DNA from: Mariannaea sp. PMI_226
Taxonomy: Eukaryota; Ascomycota; Sordariomycetes; Hypocreales; Nectriaceae
Direction of reading: 5' to 3'
Assembly (NCBI GenBank): GCA_024336345.1
Contig: JANFOG010000004.1
Location: forward strand, 2,418,001-2,482,000
DNA: 64,000 bases
Both the position numbers and the translations under genes were made by a program. How positions within the stretch are numbered: position 1 is the stretch's first letter; every line of letters begins with the position of its first letter. Below the pieces are notes generated by a model. The model was not told where the DNA came from. It saw nothing but the letters and a program-made list of their open reading frames with translations, and ran no database searches. Positions 47,301-56,522 of this stretch are shown one piece after another.

Positions 47301-48284
47301 GGAACGAGACAGTTCATTGACGCGATTCTTCACATTAACCCGACTTGACCAAAATGAAGCCCATTACCCCAAAGCGGTCTAGCTGCACAGATTCCAACCC
47401 TAGCAGTTGTGAAGATGTGTATCCATATCTAGATGCAAGTATCGGAAAAGAGTTTACATGTGTTGAAGGTGGGCATGTGATGTTTGGTTAATCGCTTCAA
47501 GAGAATACGATTCCTTTTATTTCCCATTGGAGGATAGAGAACATATCCAGAACTCGTTCACGAATGGATCTGATCCAAGTAGAATCGTTGCTGAGAGGAT
47601 GGTCCAGTAAAATCTAGAGCTTCCGAAAGAAAATACCAGACTCGAACTTTGCTCGATAATCAATTACTTCGTGAATGCCACTCACTCCTTAAAGATGATT
47701 GATCTAAATTTATTTTCTTTGTGGTCATACATGCGGAAAACCCATATAGTAGTATGAATGATACGAACATGAACAAGTTCCTCCGACTCACCATTAGGGC
47801 GCTCATAGACCAGGCAACAATCTCTTGCCGTATAGGAAATACATCTACGGCAGGAGCTATTGTCACAATAACCCTTGAGCTTTTGAAGCATAGACCATAT
47901 TTCATGTTGGGTTTGACGACTCTTCGTTGAATTACATGCACTGTCCATTGCTTCTCAGAAGGCCCACCAAATAAATGGTAACTGTTCAAGTATCTAATCG
48001 ACTCTTATCAAACTCTACAATAATTCATAGCCCGTTTTGATGTCTTCTTAGATGTCCCTCTTGGTCTTATCATGTTTTAGCCGCCGCCTCATAGTATAGC
48101 TTACTGGCATCCCTGCCTTACCTATCTGGTTCCTGCGCACCCTTCTTAGGATCTAGGCTGACATCCTCGACTAGGTAGGTAGGTAGTGGGTGGGGGGTCA
48201 CAGCTTCTTAGGCTACCCGCTCACACTCACAACTCTGCTCTAGCACCTCACACCGAAGATGGTACAACCATTTATGTTGACGAG
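44346..48284. other. 3.9-kb gene-poor region
   Basis: No firm gene. Segments 44480-44660 and 47200-48050 are AT-rich. A minus-strand ATG open frame at 47682-47948 encodes 88 residues with six cysteines, four of them in CDNSSCRRC and CC (residues 28-45) plus one near the N-terminus. It lacks a signal peptide and I recognise no family. TACCTA motifs cluster near 45381-45398. Several chance open frames were disregarded. Confidence 0.45.
47682..47948 (-). CDS. Possible small Cys-containing protein or gene remnant
   Basis: An uninterrupted ATG-to-stop frame of 88 residues starting MDSACNSTKSRQTQHEIWSM. Composition is balanced and protein-like rather than repetitive, with CDNSSCRRC followed by ARDCCLVYERP. 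No signal peptide, no membrane span and no known domain. It sits alone in AT-rich DNA. It may be a small orphan gene, one exon of a larger gene, or a decayed fragment. Confidence 0.2.
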   Translation of the reverse strand: MDSACNSTKSRQTQHEIWSMLQKLKGYCDNSSCRRCISYTARDCCLVYERPNGESEELVHVRIIHTTIWVFRMYDHKENKFRSIIFKE

Positions 48285-49526
48285 ATGCCACGCCGCCTCC
48301 CGTGGAAAACTTCAGGTGATAGCCCTGCTCCTATAAAAAGGGAGACCGCAAATGCTCAGGGCCCTCGCTCTCCAGCCGTCAGGTCACCCAATCTACCCGC
48401 GGCCCAAGTCCCCGTGTCTCGCAATACATCAAAGGAACCGCGGCGCCAACGCGACGCAGATCAAGATGGTATGTCCCAGAGTCCATCAGCGCCCTAGAAT
48501 AAATAAAAAGAACATTCACAGTCTAACCTGTTTGCTTAGACGGTATCAAGAGTCCCTGCACGTCACCACCTCCAGAACCTCCACTAGAGAGGTATGTCGA
48601 GCATTTATTTGCAGTGGTTACTCGTGCCCCTAAGGCTCACCAATTTGCTCAGATTCATGATACCCGGTCCCCTTCACGATGACCGTTACCGCATGGTTGA
48701 GGATGAGTTCCTCAACGTTGCTCATCAGTTCACCGTCCATCTCCACCACGCAGAGTACAGCCGGCTTAAGAACTTGGCCAAGACTCAAAACGCTGCTACC
48801 ATCCAGGAGATTGAGCGCCCCGTCGTCAGAACTCCCACATTCCTCGCGCGACAGCGGAGAGATAGAGCACGTCGCAACGCGAAGCAGAGTGGAGTCTTGA
48901 GAGAATCCAATGAGCCTCCAGAATTGCCGCGCACTGAGACGGGCCTGAGAGGGTTGTTGGAAAGCCCCCGGAAGGAAGCCAAGTGGATTTCCGCAAGCGC
49001 GGCTGGGGCTGCAACCACACGGGCGGCTGCTGGATTTGGGTCGAACCTGTCCAGTCCACCTAAGCCTCAAGACTCGTCTCGACGACTCGCCTCATCTAGG
49101 AAGCGTCAGTTGCCGGGGAACGAGGATGAAACCACCGAAGGTAGCGATAATGACCCTCAAACGCCTTCTCGACGACTGTCTACTGCAAAACCAATGCGCT
49201 CATACCAGGCCCCTTCTTCAGCTACGTCTCGATCGACAGCTTGGCCATTGAGCACTCCTCGGGCAGGAGATTCAAGCTCGACGAACAACAGTCCGCGACC
49301 AGCTTCTAGGGCATATCTATCCGAGACTACCCCCGTCAGGCCAACGACCTCGCGTGCAAGCATGTCATCAAGACCTGTTGGTGTGGAGAATGATCATGAT
49401 GATGACCCATTTGGCATTAAAAAGAGAAGGATACAACGACAACAGTCAAGAGAGCAGTTCCGCAGAACGGAACAGAAAACGCCAAGAAAGGAACCAAGCC
49501 CTGACAACATACCATCATTTATGTGA
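48285..49526 (+). CDS. Conserved fungal protein of unknown function
   Basis: Three exons, 48285-48468, 48540-48591 and 48653-49526, encode 369 residues. The N-terminus MPRRLPWKTSGDS is basic. A short folded-looking block lies at about residues 80-120 (MIPGPLHDDRYRMVEDEFLN followed by VAHQFTVHLHHAEYSRLK). The remainder is disordered, rich in Ser/Thr/Pro/Arg, with SP and TP motifs and a basic cluster near the end (DPFGIKKRRIQRQQ). The basic segments suggest a nuclear protein. I believe the MPRRLPW start and the MVEDEFL...HLHxAEY block recur in other filamentous fungi, but I cannot name a function. In-frame joining of the 52-nt middle exon supports the model. Confidence 0.75.
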
Positions 49527-49689
49527 AGAAAGCATTATGTTCGTATGAGTATATGACAAAATCATCACAGATCAGTGGACCATAGTATCACATATGCAAA
49601 CGTCCTAATTCAAAGCCTGACGCCAGGTGAAAATTATTGAATGGATATAAAAAAATCATTTCTTTTCATTGTAAGTCCTAACCCATAAT

Positions 49690-51384
49690 TTACGCATCTT
49701 GCATTGTTAGCTCATCAAAGTCGTCCAGCAACTCATCCATGTCAACCTGAGGCGCCTCGTCATCCCCCTCGGTCTCTGCCATGCTCATCTCGTCCGCCTC
49801 CTTCTTTGACTTGTACAGAGCAAGCGTGGCACGGAGCTCCTCATCTTCCTCAACATCCCGCAAGAACTGCTCGTACTCTTGGTCCATACGGTCCTGGTCG
49901 GCCTTCTTGGGCAGGAGCTCGCCCTCATCCTTGGCCATGCGCTTGAGCTTCCAGTTTCTCTGACGGTTCTTGCGGCGGCGCGGGTAGTGCTTCTTGACTA
50001 GCACCACGTCTGGGATGGTTGATGAGTATGTGTTGGATTGTTCAATCGCCTCGTACTCGTCATTGTTAAAGTTGGTTCCGGAAAGGAGATAACCCATGAC
50101 TGAGTCACCCGGTTGCAGGAAGTTACCAAGATGCGTTCTGGTAAAGTACGTCTTATCGTTCACTCCAAGGTCTGTAGCCCGGGCAACGGTCGCCTCTGCG
50201 AGCAACCACTTGCCCTTCTGGGTCATTGTAGGCTCAATATCCATAACAATAAACTCGATCAGTTCTCTGGCATCTGTTAAAGAGTAGAATGGGGCACGCC
50301 AGTAGATTGGCGCGCTGATGTCGGCGGTCTGGAGGGTCTGGGGGTCCATCAGATAGACGGCGGTACCAATCTTCATGGTCAAGAGAAGAGGTGAAATGTT
50401 ACCACTCTGCTTGGCCAATTTTATGGGCAGGGCAACGAGGTCGTCTTTACATACGGGCACTAGCTCGGCCGAGTATGTGAACTTGTATGATCTTTTGGAA
50501 GTGTGCGTATCCATGGAAATCAACTCCTGTGAATTCTTCACCTTGGATGGCACGACAGAGTTGAGGAAATCAACAAACTTCTCCGCCTGGTTCTTCTGAG
50601 AGAAGAAGAAATCGATACCATCCTTGGCCTCCTTGATGTTGAGAGTGTCTTTGTGAGCACCATGCTTCATGATGAGCTGCTCCAGGAACAAAAAGGTTCG
50701 CTTGTGGAGGACCTTTTGTCGCACCTGCACGCAGGCTCGCCAAACGTTGGCTGTGTAGGACTTGGCGCACTCGGGGCACTGCTGGTAGGCTACGACGTAG
50801 ACGACCTCGAAACTTTGCTGGAGGAGCATGCCATCCTGGACGGCGTCCTGGATGGTCAACTTGACCTTGATTCTTCGAGAATGAGGTTCGGTCCAGACGA
50901 AGCTGGCGTCAACGATGCGGACTTTTCCGAGGCCTCGAAGCTTCTTCAAACAGAGGGCGAGCAGTTCGCGGGATTCAGGAGAGGCCACCACCCAGCTGTT
51001 GGGGGGCATGAGCCATCGGTCGCAGTCTCGGCAGAAGTTGAGGGTCGCTTCGCGCTGGACGCCTTGGGAGATGTCGACGGTGAGTTTCACGCAGTCATAG
51101 CAGAGGGCACCGGTGGCCTGGGTTCCGTCGATCGGTGCGCCGCAGTTGCAACATAGGATACTTAAGAGAAGCAAGAGTTAGTCTCAAGTCAAAAGAGCAC
51201 ACACAGAGAGGGACGAGCCACAGCCCACCACAAACAGGCTGCGGGGGAAGGAAGTCTGGTCGCCAAAAAAAAAGCAGGAGTCTTTATTTTTATTTTCTGG
51301 TTTGATGTAAACTTACGTGGCAACGCTCTGCTGCTGAGAAAGAGGTGCGATATTCACCGGCTGGTCATCAAGATCCATCGACAT
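49690..51384 (-). CDS. nmd3: 60S ribosomal export protein Nmd3
   Basis: Two minus-strand exons, 51317-51384 and 49690-51160 (156-nt intron), encode 512 residues. The N-terminal zinc-binding region has paired cysteines: CCNCGAPI, CYDC, FCRDCDRWLMPP and CPEC. LNIKEAKDGIDFFFSQKNQA and KFTYSAELVPVCKDDLVALP are conserved Nmd3 blocks. A basic segment (YPRRRKNRQRNWKLKR) precedes an acidic tail with spaced Leu and Met (MDELLDDFDELTM) that fits a Crm1 export signal. Nmd3 binds the joining face of pre-60S subunits in the nucleus, carries them out through Crm1 and is released in the cytoplasm by Lsg1. Length matches family members (about 500-520). It lies just downstream of esf2 on the same strand. Confidence 0.97.
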
Positions 51385-51756
51385 GTTGAATAATATCTTT
51401 GGACCTTCAGGAATGGTGGTGTTTTGTGTGTTGAATCCAAGTGCGTGACTCCCGCTGCACGCAAAGAGTGGGAAAATTGTATTGTTTGCCCCGCTGCTTG
51501 ATAAGCCACAGGCAGAGCTTATCGGGTCTACATTTTTTTTTTCATCATCCGCGGGGCAAATCGTACCAAGCCAAGAAGGGAATCGAGGCTGAAGGGGTTC
51601 CACTGAAATGTTCATGTTGAGAATGAGAGAAAGGAAAGCGACAATTGGCTGTTCCATTATGGCTGTGAATGACGTCCTCAAGAATATTTCAAATGGGAAA
51701 AACAATAAATGGGTAATATATGATATGTATATATATATATATGGTTTCATCAATCG
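51385..51756. other. Spacer between esf2 and nmd3
   Basis: 372 bp holding the esf2 3' region and nmd3 promoter. A TA dinucleotide tract lies at 51725-51741 and a T-run at 51533-51542. The nmd3 frame stays open upstream of its ATG, but residues there do not resemble Nmd3. Confidence 0.5.
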
Positions 51757-52722
51757 CTAAAAGATCTTGCTCAACACTCTCGACACATCCGGACGTTGTT
51801 CCTCGACTTCCTTCCTCTTCTTCGCCATTGGTACCTGTTTGAATGACCGCCCAACCTGCGGTTCTTTGGTCTCTTGCTCGTCCTCGGCCTTCCTCTTCTT
51901 CGCCTTCGCCTTGGCCTGCATGCCGTCGAGCATCTTGGCCCTTTCCACGTTCTTTACAAAGTCCTTGTTTTCTCTAGTCGTCTTGCTGATCTCAGCCCTC
52001 ATTCGGCTGGTGCGCTCCGCGTTCTCGGTGGCAATCTGCTCCGTGAGGTTGTGCCACTTGAAGCCCTTGAGGTACAGCAGGTTCCACAGGTCGTCCCGGT
52101 AGTAGCTGCCCTTCTTTCCTCCAATCATCCGAGCATTTAGGAGCTCGCAAACAGCCTTGGCATCCTTCTTCTTGGTGAACTCGACCCAACCTTCGGTGTA
52201 CGTCTTCTTCTTGTTGCCTCCCGCGCGAACGCGGCGAGCATGCGCCGTGGGGTCCTCGGGGGAGAGGAATATTCGGTTTATTGTGCCGTAAGGTTCTAGA
52301 AGGGAGCGCAGCTTTTGAGGCTTCATGAAGGGCGGTATCCGTGAGAGGTAGACGACACCGGACTTCTTAATGGCTGCTTCTGAGGCCACGAGGTTCTTCT
52401 TGGTCAAGGGGCGGGTGACGTCGGGGAGAGCTGTTGAGTCGTCTTTCAAGTTCTTTTTCGATTTTTTAGAGCCTGATTCTTTTTCTTCTTCATCTTCGTT
52501 ACCGGTGTCTTTTGCGTCTCCCTCGTCAGGTTTCTCGTTGTCGCTGATGTCCTCGTCGAGATCGCTACCGAGATCGTCCTGGTCGTCGTCCTCGGAGATT
52601 CTGCGCCGCTTGGCACTACGGCCACCTTTTCTCATGTCGTCATCTTCTGAGTTATAGCCGACATCATCCTCGTCTTCGCTATCGGCAGCGTCTAGGAATT
52701 CGTTTTTCTTTTCGGGAGCCAT
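51757..52722 (-). CDS. esf2: Pre-rRNA processing factor Esf2 (ABT1 homologue)
   Basis: One exon, 321 residues starting MAPEKKNEFLDAADSEDEDD. An acidic, Ser-rich N-terminus with a basic patch (KRRRISED) leads into an RNA-recognition domain starting at GVVYLSRIPPFMKPQKLRSL and running through YTEGWVEFTKKKDAKAVCEL. After it, DDLWNLLYLKGFKWHNLTEQ is the characteristic Esf2/ABT1 block. The C-terminus is Lys/Arg-rich. Esf2 is a nucleolar U3 snoRNP-associated factor in early 18S rRNA maturation that stimulates the helicase Dbp8. A TTG codon lies in frame upstream; the ATG at 52722 is the first usable start. Together with nmd3 it forms a head-to-tail pair of ribosome-biogenesis genes. Confidence 0.95.
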   Translation of the reverse strand: MAPEKKNEFLDAADSEDEDDVGYNSEDDDMRKGGRSAKRRRISEDDDQDDLGSDLDEDISDNEKPDEGDAKDTGNEDEEEKESGSKKSKKNLKDDSTALPDVTRPLTKKNLVASEAAIKKSGVVYLSRIPPFMKPQKLRSLLEPYGTINRIFLSPEDPTAHARRVRAGGNKKKTYTEGWVEFTKKKDAKAVCELLNARMIGGKKGSYYRDDLWNLLYLKGFKWHNLTEQIATENAERTSRMRAEISKTTRENKDFVKNVERAKMLDGMQAKAKAKKRKAEDEQETKEPQVGRSFKQVPMAKKRKEVEEQRPDVSRVLSKIF

Positions 52723-52986
52723 TGCGAATGATTTCGCCTGTCTTTGCAATAGTGTTGGAGGATTGGGAGTACCTAGCTTCCATGTTCAAGAAAAAAAAAA
52801 GGATCTCGATAAGATAAGCTTGAAGTGGCTGTGGGTCCGATTGCTGGAAAGCCGCCAGCCAAGCCAATCACGTGCCACAGGGAACTATTTCAATGACCCA
52901 AAAATGCATCCAATGTGCACGAAAGTCTGGCACAAGAAACCAAAAAGGATGGAAAGAACTGTTCCCGAGGAACAGCTCATGTCGAT

Positions 52987-53068
52987 TGCGTGATCTGGGA
53001 ATCGAACCCAGGGCTCCCCGACGCTGCTCGGATGGCAACGGAGAATTTTACCACTAAACCAATCACGC
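52987..53068 (-). tRNA. tRNA-Gly (GCC) with an 11-nt intron
   Basis: On the minus strand a perfect 7-bp acceptor stem (GCGTGAT / ATCACGC) is followed by D-arm GGTTTAGTGGTAAAA, anticodon stem CTCCG / CGGGG, loop TTGCCA with anticodon GCC, and T-arm TGGGTTCGATTCCCA. The discriminator base is A. The anticodon arm holds 18 nt where 7 are expected, so 11 nt (TCCGAGCAGCG) lie as an intron at the canonical position after base 37. The mature length would be 71 nt before CCA addition. Internal A and B boxes are present. Confidence 0.93.
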
Positions 53069-53165
53069 TTTGCTGATGCAATGAAGCGTGCTAGCGAAGT
53101 ACAACATGATTCCCAAGATCCACGGCTGCAAAATATTGGGGCAAATCAGCAAAAAGAAAGCGAAG

Positions 53166-53247
53166 TGCGTGATCTGGGAATCGAACCCAGGGCTCCCCGA
53201 CGTTACTCGAATGGCAACGGAGAATTTTACCACTAAACCAATCACGC
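53166..53247 (-). tRNA. tRNA-Gly (GCC), second copy with an 11-nt intron
   Basis: The mature sequence is identical to the copy at 52987-53068. Only the 11-nt intron differs (TTCGAGTAACG), at three positions, all transitions. The copies are 97 bp apart in the same orientation, and the spacer is not an obvious duplication of either flank. Confidence 0.93.
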
Positions 53248-54295
53248 TTCGATGGTAGATGACGACACTAAGGACTCTATGAATCCTGTACTGCATCTTG
53301 CTGGCGTATGGTAAGCACCATGCCTTACGTCCCCGATCCTGTAGTATGAGACGTCAAGTAAGAGGGAAGGGCAATTAGGAGAGCTAAATGCAAGTAACTC
53401 TGAGTCTCTAGTCTGGTGTTCTTGTCAAGCACTTTCAATCATGGTTGTTTCGTTGCCGCGATCCGACCTAGTCGCCACATCGTCTTCTTCTCAATACTCA
53501 AATATCAAAAGGGTGTTTCAAAATTCGATTACCTTACCCTTCTGGCTAATATTCTAGAACCATACTCTACGCATCTCTAATATCAGCCATTGGCGACATA
53601 CCGCGGCTTTTGCCTCTCGACAGTGAAACCATATTCGTAGTCCAGAATAAGTCAGCATCATCGGAGAGTGGGGATATTCAGATATTGCACTAGGCAGACT
53701 AGTACATAGACAATTGGTAACTAGAGCTCAATTCTGTGGGCGGTTATTGAATCCTTTTCCATTCACAAGACATGACAACTACCGCCATCTCATAACCAGA
53801 GCCTACTTTGCGGGGGAAGGTAATTGTGAGAGAGGGGTCTCTACATAGTATCCAGGTGCCATAAGTTAGCCAGGCTCCTTCGCCTTCCACTTCCCAATTA
53901 GCTCCTCAGTCAGCGGACAGCGATCTGTTTGGTCAATAGCGTAGCCGCGGTGCTCATCTCTCCCATGATCATTGTTTAGCCGCGCTCTGAAGATGTCAAA
54001 AGAAAAAGATAGCCGCGCTTGCATAGGCTCGGCACTTGGCCTTTATCTGTGATAGCGGGGGGAGCGGCGTCATGCGGCCGACGTCGGTTTACGTGGGGCG
54101 AAGTTGCTACTAAGCATGTACATCACTGTGGAAGCGCACTCCACCATCCGAGACATCCCTCTCTCGAAGGACATATCTTGCAGAACTTCGTTCCATCTTT
54201 TGACAGCTTTTCAAAGCTTCCTCCTTCTATTCTGTTCCAACCCCATCTTCTCTTCCCTCGCTTTGTTCTGTGGAAAATTTTGAAGGATTCACACA
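53248..54295. other. Intergenic region upstream of aldehyde dehydrogenase
   Basis: About 1 kb, between the second tRNA and the dehydrogenase start. The last 200 bp are CT-rich (CTTCCTCCTTCTATTCTG type), a common fungal leader feature. No coding region or further RNA gene is recognised. Confidence 0.5.
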
Positions 54296-55845
54296 ATGTC
54301 TGTCGAAACTATCACCACAATCTCCCCCAACACCAACGAGCCCATCCTCACCAGGAATGGCGCCTCAGCCGCGGATCTGGAGCTCCTCCCCAAGGTCGCC
54401 ACCGAGGCCTTTGAGAGTTGGCGCAAGACCACGCTCAAGGAGCGCCAGGCTATTGTCAGAAAGTTTCTAGACAACCTTGCGGCGAAGAAGGAGGAGCTTG
54501 GAGAGGAACTCACTGCTCAGATGGGACGCCCCATCAACTACACAGCGGGTGAGGTTGCCACTGCTGTGAAGCGTGGCGACTATCTTCTCAAAATCAGTGA
54601 CGAGGCTCTCAAGGATACTGATGGAGAGGCTGAGAAGGGCTTCAAGCGCTTTATCAGAAAGATTCCAGTTGGCCCTGTTTTGGTCATCTTTGCCTGGAAC
54701 GTATGTATTTGTCGACTGAATTGCAATCCGACTTGGGCTCGAGTGACAGCAGCTAACTTTATCTTCCCAGTACCCATACCTTATTCTTGTTAACTCTCTT
54801 ATCCCAGCTCTCCTTTCTGGAAACACAGTTATCCTCAAGGGTTCACCTCAAACACCTACTGTCGTTGAGCAAGCCGCCAAGCTCTTCCATGAGGCGGGCC
54901 TTCCTGAAGGTGTTCTTCAGTTCTTCCACTCTGGCTCCCCCAGCATCATGGAGACCATTGTCCGCAATCCCCTGATTTCTCTCGTCTGCTTCACCGGCTC
55001 CGTAGCTGGTGGTCTGGCCGTGCAAAAGGCAGCTTCAGACCGCATTGTGGGAGTCGGGCTAGAGCTCGGCGGCAAGGACCCCGCCTACGTCAGATCTGAT
55101 GTAGATATTTCCTGGGCATCGGAGGAGATTGTGGATGGTGCCATCTTCAACTCCGGCCAGAGCTGCTGCTCTATTGAGCGTGTGTATGTTGACGAGAAGA
55201 TCCACGACGACTTCGTCGCTGCTGTACAAAAAGTTCTCAAGGGCTACAAGCTAGGCGATCCCTTTGACAAGAGCACACACCTCGGCCCTGTCGTCTCGAA
55301 GAGATCCAAGAACGCCATTGAGGAGCACGTCAAGGACGCTCTGTCAAAGGGTGCCAAGGATGTCACACCTGAGAACGAGACCTTCAGTAACCCCCCGCCA
55401 AAGGGCAACTTTGTGAAACCGACTCTGCTCGTTGATGTCAACCACAGTATGCGTGTCATGACGGAAGAGACCTTTGGCCCCGTCATCGCAGTACAGAAGG
55501 TCAAGAGCGACGCCGAGGCCGTCAAGCTCATGAATGACAGCGAGTTCGGCCTCACCGCTAGCATCTGGACCAAGGACACAGATAGGGGGTACGAGCTTGC
55601 CGACGACGTGGAGGCGGGCACAGTCTTTGTCAATCGATGCGACTATCCAAGCCCGGTAAGTGTCACCCGAAACCTGACGAGGTTCTGTAACATCTAAGAG
55701 ACGTGGTTTTTTTGCTGACAGACTCCTACAGGATTTGGCTTGGACTGGCTGGAAGAACTCTGGCAAAGGCCAGACGCTCAGCCGTTTCGGATACGACCAG
55801 TTTGTCAAGCTCAAGAGCTACCATCTCAAGGACTACCCAAAATAG
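54296..55845 (+). CDS. Aldehyde dehydrogenase family protein
   Basis: Three exons, 54296-54700, 54771-55655 and 55732-55845, encode 467 residues. The catalytic set is intact: oxyanion Asn135 in FAWNYPY, general base Glu233 in LELGGKDP and nucleophile Cys267 in FNSGQSCCS. FTGSVAGG is the Rossmann NAD(P)-binding segment, and EETFGPVIAVQKV plus the C-terminal GWKNSGKGQTLSRFGYDQF are family blocks. There is no targeting peptide, so cytosolic oxidation of an aldehyde to its acid is likely. The N-terminal EELTAQMGRPINYTAGEV places it near succinate-semialdehyde dehydrogenase-like and uncharacterised fungal members rather than the main acetaldehyde enzymes. The substrate is not assignable. A serine-free double cysteine follows the active site. 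The leader is CT-rich, which may indicate strong expression. Confidence 0.93.
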
Positions 55846-56490
55846 ACAAGAGGGTACAGCAATGGAGGGAGAGGATAACAACGGAATAGCGACAATGATA
55901 ATGACCTGTCTTGGTAACATAAAAGACACAAGTAGATGAATGAAATCAGTATTACAGTACCTTGCTTCAGTTGCCCCCGATTACTACCATTCAGTTCAAT
56001 CGCTCGGCGGGAGCAGTCCCTTTCTCCCAAGATTAAGCCGCATTCCACCGAGTGCAACGCCTGAGCAACCGGCCGTTAGCTAGGCACCACGCTCGAATGC
56101 AACAGGATTGAGTTGGTTCTTATCAAACGCTCACTACTAGCCAATCCTCCAAGATCGTCGCAGTAGCAGAAATGCTCAAACAGGTAGGGGTCTTTTTTTT
56201 TTTGGTTGTTGTTGTAGGGGGGATCTTGCACAGAGTCTCGGATCGCAACCATGTCCCTGAGTGTTCTGATACGATCCTAGCGTGTGAAGCCGACAACAAG
56301 GGACAGTTCGTGCGTGCGTGCGCGGGACATGAACGGGTATATTACATCCTGGGCCAATAATAATTACGCCTCTGCTCAGTTTTTGTGTAACACAGCAGCT
56401 CTGAATCCCACGAAGTGTCATGAAGCTAAAGCTTAGCGAGAAAAGGAAAGGAAGGGCAGGGAGGGAGGATCTGAGCTATAACCGTTCTAA

Positions 56491-56520
<30 letters not shown>
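56491..56520. repeat. TG dinucleotide repeat
   Basis: About 13 uninterrupted TG units followed by CGCGCG. Potentially Z-DNA-forming and length-polymorphic. Confidence 0.85.

Positions 56521-56522
<2 letters not shown>

Noticed and set aside
51385..51753. In-frame upstream extension of nmd3 with a hydrophobic start resembling a signal peptide
   Set aside because: Nmd3 is not secreted, and the N-terminal MSMDLDDQPVNIAPL immediately before the zinc region is a reasonable start. The hydrophobic part comes from a TA-rich spacer.
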